Shown: positions 1 to 6,464 of the stretch, one piece after another | Numbering within the stretch: the first letter of the stretch is position 1 | Layout: each line of letters begins with the position of its first letter | From: a virus | IMG/VR virus record: IMGVR_UViG_3300025133_008097 | Location: 1-64,000 of that record | Reading direction: 5' to 3' (one strand) | DNA: 64,000 nt | Translations under genes and position numbers: made by a program | The notes under the pieces: generated by a model | The model's input: the letters and a program-made list of their open reading frames with translations, nothing else | What the model was told of the DNA's origin: nothing | Databases searched by the model: none

Positions 1-26
1 AACCGGTTATTTCAACTAAATACTGT

Positions 27-611
27 ATGAATGATTACTTTAAATTAGGCCTTATGGTCATTATTTATGTTTGTCTTATTGCATTTAGTATATGCTCTCT
101 AGCTACTCCCTCGGGGGCGAGCGACTATGTGAGTAATCATATCCGCATCCCGGCCGTACATAACGCACCCCCGAAAGTGGGTACGTGGTTTAGGACCCCT
201 ACAGTGATAGTGTGCGAGCATGCTCCGATCACCAATGCTCAAATCAACAGTGCTACAGCCTTTTGGGAGAGTCTCGGGTATCGGTTTTATACCACTCAAT
301 ATAAACACGACCCCCTTAATAAATGCCTCTCGGGAACTCCAGAAGGTTATATCCTTGTACGTCTCGTTTCAACAGACATTAAACTAGAGGAGTCGGCGCT
401 GGCCCAAACACATTTTTTTGTCGACAATGATACCGGCGAAATAGACTGGGCTGTAATTTATATGCGAAATGACATAAGGAAGACAGTATTGGAGCATGAA
501 TTGGGACATGCCTTAGGATTCTTGCACTATAATAAAATTAATCATCTTATGAATGAAAAGTGGACCATGGGCGGTTGGGACAAGAACGGACTAGAAAACA
601 AGCGACGATAG
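27..611 (+). CDS. Exported metzincin-like zinc metalloprotease
   Basis: A 194-residue protein with a hydrophobic N-terminal segment (about residues 7-26) that can act as signal peptide or membrane anchor, followed by a small catalytic domain. The zinc site HELGHALGFLH (H157, E158, H161, H167) is the extended HExxHxxGxxH pattern of metzincins, and M175 in NHLMN fits the Met-turn. The domain is about as short as a minimal matrixin/archaemetzincin core. Its predicted place is the envelope or outside. It could act on cell-surface or virion proteins, but no substrate can be inferred. The first 26 bases of the window hold no recognisable promoter. The motif is clear; the physiological role is unknown. 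Confidence 0.75.
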   Translation: MNDYFKLGLMVIIYVCLIAFSICSLATPSGASDYVSNHIRIPAVHNAPPKVGTWFRTPTVIVCEHAPITNAQINSATAFWESLGYRFYTTQYKHDPLNKCLSGTPEGYILVRLVSTDIKLEESALAQTHFFVDNDTGEIDWAVIYMRNDIRKTVLEHELGHALGFLHYNKINHLMNEKWTMGGWDKNGLENKRR

Positions 612-787
612 GTGATTTGGTAATCTGTGTGGACCCTGCGCGCAAAGATATCCATGGACATAATCGTAGATTTGTTGGATTAGTGCTTGACAAATCCATC
701 ACAGTCTATAAAATACAAGTAGTAGATACGGCCGAGATATTTTACTGGCCCGAAGATGCCACCTATTTATGGAAGGAAATAAAATGA
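560..787 (+). CDS. Small hypothetical protein (GDLV-type)
   Basis: Up to 75 residues. The likely folded part begins at IGDLVICVDP and ends in a tryptophan-rich tail; many small phage proteins begin with a similar 'GDLV' beta-strand followed by a Gly-rich turn, but no function is assigned. From the ATG at 560 it would overlap the protease gene by 52 bases and begin with a charged stretch that looks like read-through of the other frame. The true start may be a rare codon near 608 (ATA overlapping the protease TAG) or the TTG at 617. The stop is followed closely by the next gene. Confidence 0.5.
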   Translation: MDHGRLGQERTRKQATIGDLVICVDPARKDIHGHNRRFVGLVLDKSITVYKIQVVDTAEIFYWPEDATYLWKEIK

Positions 788-1032
788 AGACAGAACAAGG
801 AACAAAAGAGACTCATCAGGATGGCCCATCATGGAAGATTGTTGCCAGATACCCAACATATGATGAAGCCGATCAGAAGCGCCTCGAATTGGCCATAGAA
901 CAAGATATGCAAGTGAAGGTTCACTGGCAAGGAAAGGCGTCAAGTCGATATTATGCGGTTAAGGCGCGCCAAGATCCGGAGAAGGCGCCACCCAAGCGCA
1001 CTAAGAATTCCCAAAAAGGAAAAAGGAAATGA
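784..1032 (+). CDS. Small basic hypothetical protein
   Basis: 82 residues starting at ATG 784, which has a good GGAAGG Shine-Dalgarno upstream; the ATG at 769 lies inside the preceding gene and has no such site. The central part (WKIVARYPTYDEADQKR) resembles small alpha/beta phage proteins. The C-terminal 20 residues are almost all Lys, Arg and Pro, suggesting nucleic-acid contact. It overlaps the next gene by four bases (ATGA), so it is part of the same transcript. Function not recognised. Confidence 0.55.
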   Translation: MKTEQGTKETHQDGPSWKIVARYPTYDEADQKRLELAIEQDMQVKVHWQGKASSRYYAVKARQDPEKAPPKRTKNSQKGKRK

Positions 1033-1331
1033 CTTTTCGAATCACTTCATATAGTGATCTTGGTGCCAGGGAACTCGACGGATCCCCCGAAAGCCATGAC
1101 ACAATAAAGAACACCGTCCCGGCCGGCTGGATATGGTTCGGGGGGCTTATATTCGATATTCGCACTGATGCGACGTCGTGTATAAATCTATATAAAGAGC
1201 ACGTTCCTACTTGCGATCGCGGCGCCTGTGCCTTTAGAACAGAAGCTCCAGAAATGAAGGTTATAAAAAGAGGAGGATCTTCAGATCCCCACTTTTTAAT
1301 TATCACGAGGCCTGTGGCTGTTGAGTCGTGA
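1029..1331 (+). CDS. Hypothetical protein
   Basis: A 100-residue protein starting at ATG 1029, overlapping the previous stop by four bases. It carries three Cys (in SCINLY, PTCDRG and GACAFR), a Trp-rich hydrophobic centre and a short hydrophobic C-terminus (FLIITRPVAV). I recognise no family. The tight coupling to its neighbours on both sides supports a real gene. A long reverse-strand frame overlaps it but has no support. Confidence 0.5.
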   Translation: MTFRITSYSDLGARELDGSPESHDTIKNTVPAGWIWFGGLIFDIRTDATSCINLYKEHVPTCDRGACAFRTEAPEMKVIKRGGSSDPHFLIITRPVAVES

Positions 1332-1870
1332 TGCGTACCGAAACTCGGCGCCAACGCTATGATAAAAAACTTAAAACTGCCAAGAAGTATCCGATTAGTC
1401 TCTGCGCTATCAATTTCCGCGTTGATGATAATCTTGGGTATTTGGTTAGGAGTGCTGCTTGCTTTGGCGCAGAGCGGCTTTATGTGGTTGGACACGTTCC
1501 TGAGCGCAGCCGCATAAAGGCTCCCTCTGGGAGTTTGATTGATTATGTCGAAATTGTCTCGTTTGCCACACCACGAGATTTCGTGGACTACGCGCAAGAA
1601 GAAGAAATTCAAATCGTCGCTGCAGAGTTGGTGGAAGAAGCAACACCCCTGGCTTCTTATGCTTTCGATTTTGATCGCCACGTGTGTTTGGTGGTGGGTA
1701 ACGAAGAATCAGGAGTTCCCGCTGAAATAATTTCTCATTCTGCTGTAATATATATAGAAATGCCGGGCATCGGGTATTGTTTAAATACTGCTCAAACAGG
1801 TAACCTTGTGTTATATGAAGCAGTGAGACAATACCAGAAGGTAATGTCTATAGCATCTCCAGTAAACTAG
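1331..1870 (+). CDS. SPOUT (TrmH/SpoU) family RNA 2'-O-methyltransferase
   Basis: 179 residues with the three SpoU motifs in order: DNLGYLVRSA (motif 1, conserved N and R), CLVVGNEESGVP (motif 2) and IEMPGIGYCLNTAQ with a following ALYE-like NLVLYEA (motif 3), which together form the trefoil-knot SAM site. The family methylates ribose 2'-OH of tRNA or rRNA. The protein is close to the minimal size of TrmL/TrmH and lacks the extra N-terminal RNA-binding domain of RlmB. The ATG at 1331 overlaps the TGA of the previous gene; a GTG lies at 1328. A phage tRNA gene lies 0.7 kb downstream, so tRNA is a reasonable substrate, by inference only. Confidence 0.85.
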   Translation: MRTETRRQRYDKKLKTAKKYPISLCAINFRVDDNLGYLVRSAACFGAERLYVVGHVPERSRIKAPSGSLIDYVEIVSFATPRDFVDYAQEEEIQIVAAELVEEATPLASYAFDFDRHVCLVVGNEESGVPAEIISHSAVIYIEMPGIGYCLNTAQTGNLVLYEAVRQYQKVMSIASPVN

Positions 1871-1895
1871 TTAAAAGACAAGGACTTATATAGCT

Positions 1896-2105
1896 ATGTC
1901 AGACGATCAAAGAAAAAAAATACCAGCTTTCTTAAAAACCGTTTATCTTTCCAATCGAGAAATACGTTTAATTTTGGCCGGCTTGTATTCTTTGGGAATG
2001 TCGGAAGAAGAGGTACAAAGCACTTTGTGGAAAAAGCTTTTGTTTGAGAAGCTGCACAAAAAAGTTCGGCGCCGCCGAAAGACTGATTCCAATGATTCGC
2101 GATGA
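1896..2105 (+). CDS. Small basic hypothetical protein
   Basis: 69 residues, mostly predicted helical, with an acidic SEEEVQ turn followed by a strongly basic tail (KLHKKVRRRRK). AAGGA precedes the ATG at a workable distance. The gene overlaps the next by 14 bases. The basic tail suggests binding to nucleic acid; no family recognised. Confidence 0.5.
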   Translation: MSDDQRKKIPAFLKTVYLSNREIRLILAGLYSLGMSEEEVQSTLWKKLLFEKLHKKVRRRRKTDSNDSR

Positions 2106-2304
2106 GATAATTTTAAAAGCAGCCATACAGTTTGACCCCGAATGGGACTATGACTTTCGCAAAGGAACCTTGGGTCTAACTTTATATGTTCATGCTGATT
2201 GTAAGGAAAAAGCCCATCTTATAAGAAAAACGATCCCCGGAGATTTTGAAGGATACCCAGTGATTGTAACCTATAATGCCGGTAACTGGTATGATAATCC
2301 CTGA
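2092..2304 (+). CDS. Small hypothetical protein
   Basis: 70 residues from ATG 2092 (MIRDEIILKAAIQF). An earlier in-frame ATG at 2044 would extend deep into the preceding gene and is less likely. The fold looks alpha/beta with a repeated strand pattern; no motif is recognised. Its last codons and stop lie inside a GC-rich inverted repeat (2278-2314). Confidence 0.5.
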   Translation: MIRDEIILKAAIQFDPEWDYDFRKGTLGLTLYVHADCKEKAHLIRKTIPGDFEGYPVIVTYNAGNWYDNP

Positions 2305-2314
2305 GGTTACCGGC
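2278..2314 (+). terminator. Perfect 9-bp inverted repeat around a stop codon
   Basis: GCCGGTAAC at 2278-2286 is exactly complementary to GTTACCGGC at 2306-2314, giving a 9-bp stem with a 19-base loop that contains the TGA stop at 2302-2304. No run of T follows directly, so it is not a standard intrinsic terminator. An RNA-processing, stability or attenuation hairpin is as likely. Confidence 0.4.
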
Positions 2315-2326
2315 TAGATATTATCT

Positions 2327-2590
2327 ATGACTATTGAATTAGTGTTGTTCATTTCTGTGGTTGGTATATTGTTTAATATGATCAGTTTATGGGCTATCAC
2401 CCGTGTAAAAAACGTTCAGATAGAAGTTTTTCGTCGCGCGTGGACGCGCCTAAATTATTTAGAAGTGGGAATGTCTTACCATGGTTTAATTCCGATGCCT
2501 TGGGAAGTAGAAGAGATAGATGATATCGTTAATGAAATAAAAGCTTTTAAACAAGAAGGAAATGTTGTATACTTACAAAAAGAAGAGTAG
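2327..2590 (+). CDS. Small membrane-anchored hypothetical protein
   Basis: 87 residues. Residues about 3-24 form one hydrophobic membrane helix (MTIELVLFISVVGILFNM), followed by a basic then acidic cytoplasmic domain, so it is probably an N-out or N-in single-pass inner-membrane protein. No known motif. It sits between the inverted repeat at 2278-2314 and the tRNA gene, and its final codons contain a candidate -10 box for the tRNA. Confidence 0.5.
   Translation: MTIELVLFISVVGILFNMISLWAITRVKNVQIEVFRRAWTRLNYLEVGMSYHGLIPMPWEVEEIDDIVNEIKAFKQEGNVVYLQKEE
2545..2573 (+). promoter_or_regulatory. Candidate promoter for tRNA-Asn
   Basis: TATACT at 2568-2573 lies 17 bases before the tRNA 5' end. The same -10 hexamer is seen in the promoters at 18873 and 21557. 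The -35 element 17 bases upstream (TTTTAA) is poor, so support rests on the -10 and the position. Confidence 0.3.
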
Positions 2591-2666
2591 TGCGGTGTAG
2601 CTCAGTTGGTAGAGCGGCTGACTGTTAATCAGCTAGCCGCTGGTTCGAGTCCAGCCACCGCAGCCA
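2591..2666 (+). tRNA. tRNA-Asn (anticodon GUU), CCA encoded
   Basis: A complete cloverleaf can be folded by hand. The acceptor stem is TGCGGTG (2591-2597) with CACCGCA (2656-2662), the D stem GCTC/GAGC, the anticodon stem GCTGA/TCAGC with loop CTGTTAA and anticodon GTT at 2624-2626. The T stem is GCTGG/CCAGC with loop TTCGAGT. T8, A9 and the discriminator G2663 are in place and CCA is encoded at 2664-2666. It is the only tRNA in the window. Phage tRNAs commonly supplement host supply for codons the phage uses more often or replace tRNAs cut by host defences. Confidence 0.97.
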
Positions 2667-2689
2667 TTTTATATATTAAGGAAAAAAGA

Positions 2690-2956
2690 ATGTCTGATAA
2701 TGAAACAGAAACCCGGATAGCGTCACAACTCTTGCGGGCAGCACTAGCTCAATTTGATGCTGAACGGCATAATGCCTTAGCCACATTGGACCTCTATCTT
2801 CATAGAAGCACTGCAATTGGAGACCATCCAAATGTGGTGGAGGAGGTAATAAAAGCAACCAGGGATCTGGCTGCTGCAGAAGAGTCTATCGAGGCTTTAG
2901 AAAGAAACTTTCTTTCCAATACCTCCCCCTTTCCGGACTCCGCCGATGCCGAATAG
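2690..2956 (+). CDS. Small acidic helical hypothetical protein
   Basis: 88 residues from ATG 2690, which has AAGGAAAAAAGA upstream; the longer in-frame version would start inside the tRNA and is rejected. The sequence is Ala/Glu-rich and predicted almost all helical with heptad-like spacing (TRDLAAAEESIEALERNF), so a coiled coil is likely. It ends in an 11-base overlap with the next gene. No family recognised. Confidence 0.55.
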   Translation: MSDNETETRIASQLLRAALAQFDAERHNALATLDLYLHRSTAIGDHPNVVEEVIKATRDLAAAEESIEALERNFLSNTSPFPDSADAE

Positions 2957-3464
2957 AACACCCTATACAACCATTTGTGTGTCTGGGGGTTTCGACCCTG
3001 TACATATTGGACACCTACGCATGATGGAAGAAGCCGCACAGCACGGTAATTTAATTGTTATTGTAAACTCTGATAAGTGGCTGATGAGAAAAAAGGGCTA
3101 TATTTTTATGCCCTTTAAAGAAAGATGTGAAATCCTGCAGGGTTTCGGCTGTGTATCTGATACAACCTATGTGGACGATACGGATGATAGTGTTTGCGAA
3201 GCGCTTAAGCGCTTGAAGCCCGACTATTTTGCCAACGGGGGTGATCGTAAAACAGACAATACGCCAGAAATGACAGTTTGTAATGAATTGGGGATCGAGT
3301 TGGTGTGGAATGTGGGCGGCGGCAAAATTCAAAGCTCTTCTACTTTAGTCAGTGACTCGGGCCTGCTTATCCAAACCGTGAAGGAAATTGACGGCATTGA
3401 TGTAACTCCGAGTAGGGTGGACATTGTCTCGGGAGGAGATGTGGCCAAGAACGGTGAGTATTAG
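2946..3464 (+). CDS. HIGH-family nucleotidylyltransferase (cytidylyl/adenylyl-like)
   Basis: 172 residues with the nucleotidyltransferase signature GGFDPVHIGH (H20, H23 of HxGH), a Lys/Arg-rich middle (KWLMRKKGY), and a C-terminal IQSSS that takes the place of the ISTT/S-type loop contacting the triphosphate. This is the fold of glycerol-3-phosphate cytidylyltransferase and of the RfaE/HldE adenylyltransferase domain. It should transfer CMP or AMP from CTP/ATP to a phosphorylated small molecule. Given the large sugar cluster downstream, activation of a sugar or polyol phosphate is the likeliest role, but NAD- or phospholipid-related substrates are not excluded. It starts inside the last codons of the previous gene. 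Confidence 0.8.
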   Translation: MPNRTPYTTICVSGGFDPVHIGHLRMMEEAAQHGNLIVIVNSDKWLMRKKGYIFMPFKERCEILQGFGCVSDTTYVDDTDDSVCEALKRLKPDYFANGGDRKTDNTPEMTVCNELGIELVWNVGGGKIQSSSTLVSDSGLLIQTVKEIDGIDVTPSRVDIVSGGDVAKNGEY

Positions 3465-3470
3465 CACCAG

Positions 3471-3496
3471 GGCCCTACTTATTTATAGACAGGGCC
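3471..3496 (+). promoter_or_regulatory. Hairpin covering the ribosome binding site of the PIN-PhoH gene
   Basis: GGCCCT (3471-3476) can pair with AGGGCC (3491-3496) around a 14-base AT-rich loop. The right arm holds AGGG, the only Shine-Dalgarno-like sequence for the ATG at 3500. Pairing would hide it and could act as translational control. Confidence 0.35.
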
Positions 3497-3499
3497 TAT

Positions 3500-4816
3500 A
3501 TGAGTCGTAAAAAAATATATGTATTAGATACTAGTGTTTATTTAACTAATGCCGAGTGTCTCTATGCCTTTAAAAACCATGATATTCACGTGCCTCTTAA
3601 GGTATTCGAGGAAATAGATAAACACAAGAAGCGTCAAGATGCCGTTGGTGCCCAGGCACGCAAAATCATACGTATTTGGGATGAGCTAAGAGCCTCAGGA
3701 TCTCTAGATAAGGGAGTCAGGATTCGAAAGGGTCTTGGGATTATTAAATCGATTAGTGCTGCGGGCCTCACCGCCGCTGACCTCCCTCGTGATTTGGACA
3801 TTAAGGTTCCCGATCACCTAATCATCGCAACCGCACTTAAAGCCCAGCGCGAAGGCACCCCCAAAGTAATCTTGGTTTCGCGCGATATCAATATGCGTGT
3901 GATTGCAGATGCAGTCGGACTTAATTCCGAAGACTTTCAAAGCAATCAAATTGTTGATCATAGTGAAAACATCTTTGAGGGCTGCACCACAGTATTGGTA
4001 GATGATCAAATCATTGATCGGTTTTATGAGAAGCAAAGCGTCTACCTAGAAGAGCCGGGCCTGTTTCCTAATCAATACGTAATGATGGTTTCCAATGCTA
4101 ACGCAAAAAAGACAGCGCTTGGAAAATATATCAACAAGGCAACCCCCTTGCGTCAGTTACTAAAGAGTCAAAAAATCTGGGGCATTAAGCCTCGCAACAA
4201 AGAACAACAATTTCTTATGGATGCTTTGATGGACCCCGCGGTGCAAATAGTAACCGTTATCGGCAAAGCAGGTAGCGGTAAGACGATCTGTGCGATCGCG
4301 GCAGGGCTTGAGCAGACCATCGACGAGGTGAAACAGGAATACACTCGCGTAATCGTCTCACGACCCGTACAGCCGCTTGGAAAGGACATAGGCTTCCTCC
4401 CGGGAACCATGGAGGAGAAGATGTCACCTTGGCTAATGCCTATCCAGGACAATCTCCAATTTTTGATGGGAAATGATAAAATAACTCTTGACATTTATAT
4501 GCAAAAGGGTACAATAGAGATAGAAGCATTGACTTACATTCGTGGTCGCTCAATCTCAAATGCCTTTATCATAATTGATGAGGCACAAAACTTGACAACT
4601 CACGAATTAAAGACTATAATAACAAGAGTGGGTGAAGGAACGAAAATTGTGTTGACCGGTGACGTAGAACAAATTGATAATGTTTATATCGATGCGACGT
4701 CTAACGGCTTAACACATGCTGTAGAAAAGTTCAAGAAGTTTGAGCTAGCCTCACACGTTACCTTACACAAGGGTGAGAGATCTAAAGTCGCCACCTTCGC
4801 CGCACAGAATTTGTGA
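3500..4816 (+). CDS. phoH: PIN domain-PhoH ATPase fusion (PhoH2 type)
   Basis: 438 residues. Residues about 5-150 form a PIN-type ribonuclease domain with the expected acidic residues (D in YVLDTSVY, E in VFEEIDKH, D in SRDINMRV). From about residue 225 there is a PhoH P-loop domain with Walker A GKAGSGKT (about 255-262), the PVQPLGKDIGFLPG segment and Walker B FIIIDEAQN (about 357-365) followed by TGDVEQID. PhoH2 proteins of bacteria are described as RNA helicase/RNase enzymes. PhoH genes are very common in marine phages, usually without the PIN part, so the full fusion is notable. Role in the phage cycle is not established; RNA turnover is a fair inference. The start is partly sequestered by a hairpin. 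Confidence 0.93.
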   Translation: MSRKKIYVLDTSVYLTNAECLYAFKNHDIHVPLKVFEEIDKHKKRQDAVGAQARKIIRIWDELRASGSLDKGVRIRKGLGIIKSISAAGLTAADLPRDLDIKVPDHLIIATALKAQREGTPKVILVSRDINMRVIADAVGLNSEDFQSNQIVDHSENIFEGCTTVLVDDQIIDRFYEKQSVYLEEPGLFPNQYVMMVSNANAKKTALGKYINKATPLRQLLKSQKIWGIKPRNKEQQFLMDALMDPAVQIVTVIGKAGSGKTICAIAAGLEQTIDEVKQEYTRVIVSRPVQPLGKDIGFLPGTMEEKMSPWLMPIQDNLQFLMGNDKITLDIYMQKGTIEIEALTYIRGRSISNAFIIIDEAQNLTTHELKTIITRVGEGTKIVLTGDVEQIDNVYIDATSNGLTHAVEKFKKFELASHVTLHKGERSKVATFAAQNL

Positions 4817-4823
4817 GAGAAAA

Positions 4824-5072
4824 ATGGAAAAAGTAGAAAAAAATCCCGATCTCGTTATTCCCATTAAGAGCACCAACGCTCTTAAGGAATTGATCGTGGA
4901 GTATGTGGGAGAGAAACTGCAACCAGAAAATGATGAAGTTACTGTTGAGATGATTATAGATGTCTTCAGTACAGATTTTCCCGAATTTTTAATGCCTATC
5001 GCGGAAGAAAATTATATACGCGGATATGAGCAAGCACTTGATGATGTAGAGAAAACGATCCCGGGGAAGTAA
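4824..5072 (+). CDS. Small acidic hypothetical protein
   Basis: 82 residues from ATG 4824 (upstream GAGAGAAAA). The longer frame starting at 4773 lies within phoH and is rejected. The protein is acidic (many Glu and Asp), with two amphipathic helices and the segment YIRGYEQALDDVEK near the C-terminus. The stop overlaps the next start by one base (TAATG). No family recognised. Confidence 0.55.
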   Translation: MEKVEKNPDLVIPIKSTNALKELIVEYVGEKLQPENDEVTVEMIIDVFSTDFPEFLMPIAEENYIRGYEQALDDVEKTIPGK

Positions 5073-5689
5073 TGGAATATTACATTTATAATATTCCTCT
5101 TTTTTTGTTGGGCGACTCACCACCATCCGTCGACATTCCCTCTTTTTGTAAAGAGGTAGAAGAGTTGATACCAGAGCCACTTCTGCGCAACGTTGATGTT
5201 GTGTATGTAGGGAAATTCCAGGAAATGCAGAATCGAAATGCAGCTTATAGTAATGGTGCAATATATATTACCGGGGATGAACCGACTGTTCACGATATGG
5301 TCGAAGATTTCGTTCACGAAACTGCGCACTCACTAGAGATTGATAGTGGGTGGGATATATATGATGACAAGCTACACCAAGAATTTTTAGGCAAACGCCG
5401 GCGCCTTCGTAGTATACTAGAAGCGGAGGGATTTGATCTAAGTCCCCAACTATACGAATTTACCGAGTATAATAAAAAATTTGATCACTTTTTGGCCAAT
5501 ACTGTAGGTTATCCCCTTTTGGTGAACCTTACAATGGGCCTTTTTGCATCTCCTTATGGAGCAACATCACTTCAAGAGTATTTTGCTAATGGTTTTGAGA
5601 AATACTTTTTGGATGGTCCAGAAGTTATCCGCCAGATTAGTCCAGTGCTTTACACTAAGATAGAAACAGTTTTAAATGACAACACGTGA
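5072..5689 (+). CDS. Putative gluzincin-type zinc metallopeptidase
   Basis: 205 residues with a zinc motif HETAH (H82, E83, H86) and, about 80 residues later, SLQEYFANGFEKYF, where E169 or E176 could be the third ligand. This spacing and the 'EYFA..F' helix resemble the catalytic module of anthrax lethal-factor-like (ATLF) peptidases and related toxins. There is no signal peptide, so it probably acts in the host cytoplasm. Overlapping starts and stops with both neighbours place it in the same transcript as phoH and the nuclease. A host-protein-cleaving role is an inference. It differs in class from the metzincin at the left end of the window. Confidence 0.6.
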   Translation: MEYYIYNIPLFLLGDSPPSVDIPSFCKEVEELIPEPLLRNVDVVYVGKFQEMQNRNAAYSNGAIYITGDEPTVHDMVEDFVHETAHSLEIDSGWDIYDDKLHQEFLGKRRRLRSILEAEGFDLSPQLYEFTEYNKKFDHFLANTVGYPLLVNLTMGLFASPYGATSLQEYFANGFEKYFLDGPEVIRQISPVLYTKIETVLNDNT

Positions 5690-6455
5690 ACACATATCAT
5701 ATTCCGAACTAAAAGATTGGACAACATGTCCACATTATCACAAAAAAGCGTGGGTGGAAAGAGTCGCGACTTTTGAGGGCAATGAGTATACGGCCTTTGG
5801 AACTGCTATTCACGATGTCTGCGAAAAGAAGCTCCTAAAAGAAGAGATCGACGAAGCCGAGATGTTCCAGATCGGTTTTAATAAAAAACTCCAAGAGCTA
5901 ATGGAAAAAAATATCGAGGTAAATGGAACAAATGTTGAACAAATGCGAACAGCAGGACCTGCAATACTGGCCCAAGTAGAAGATGCTCTAGGGGACTACT
6001 TTGGTGATTACGAGGTATTCTCTTCGGAGGAAATGCTTTATGTACCCATTGAAAATTTCAATATCAACTTCAAAGGATTTGTGGATGCGGTTGTGAAGGT
6101 GGGAGACACTTATCACTTATTTGACTGGAAAACCTGCTCGTGGGGCTGGGATTCTCGCCGGAAGAGCCAAAAGATGGTAACATATCAGCTAACTTTGTAT
6201 AAACATTTCTTCTGTCAAAAGCACCAAATTGACCCTCAAAAGGTTGAAACTCACTTTGCATTGTTAAAAAGAACGGCCAAAAAAGACCGTGTAGAGATAT
6301 TTAGAGTAACGAGCGGTCCAAAGAAAACTGAAAACGCTCTTAAACTTCTCTATCAAGCAATCTATAATATCACTAAAAGATTTAGCATCAAGAATAGGCT
6401 GAATTGTCATAAACCCTATCCTTGCAAATTGCTTAATACCGAACATTGCCCATAA
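5676..6455 (+). CDS. PD-(D/E)XK nuclease, RecB/Cas4-like
   Basis: 259 residues. The order of elements is that of RecB-family exonucleases: N-terminal YSELKDWTTCPHYHKK (C18), GTAIHDVCE with the conserved motif-I His, FKGFVDAVVK (acidic metal ligand), LFDWKTCSW (the D-x-K catalytic pair), and YQLTLYKHFF (QxxxY motif). Three further Cys near the end (C244, C250, C258) with C18 could hold a 4Fe-4S cluster as in Cas4 and AddB, though their spacing is wider than usual. Probable role: DNA end processing in phage recombination or host DNA breakdown. It starts 14 bases before the end of the peptidase gene. Confidence 0.8.
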   Translation: MTTREHISYSELKDWTTCPHYHKKAWVERVATFEGNEYTAFGTAIHDVCEKKLLKEEIDEAEMFQIGFNKKLQELMEKNIEVNGTNVEQMRTAGPAILAQVEDALGDYFGDYEVFSSEEMLYVPIENFNINFKGFVDAVVKVGDTYHLFDWKTCSWGWDSRRKSQKMVTYQLTLYKHFFCQKHQIDPQKVETHFALLKRTAKKDRVEIFRVTSGPKKTENALKLLYQAIYNITKRFSIKNRLNCHKPYPCKLLNTEHCP

Positions 6456-6464
6456 GGAACTAAA

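Noticed and set aside
1001-1681. 226-codon minus-strand frame across two plus-strand genes
   Set aside because: It runs opposite to the SPOUT methyltransferase, whose three motifs are clear, and its own translation is low-complexity without any motif.
2606-2689. Extension of the 2690 gene through the tRNA
   Set aside because: The region is a complete tRNA-Asn; the gene has its own ATG at 2690 with a ribosome site.
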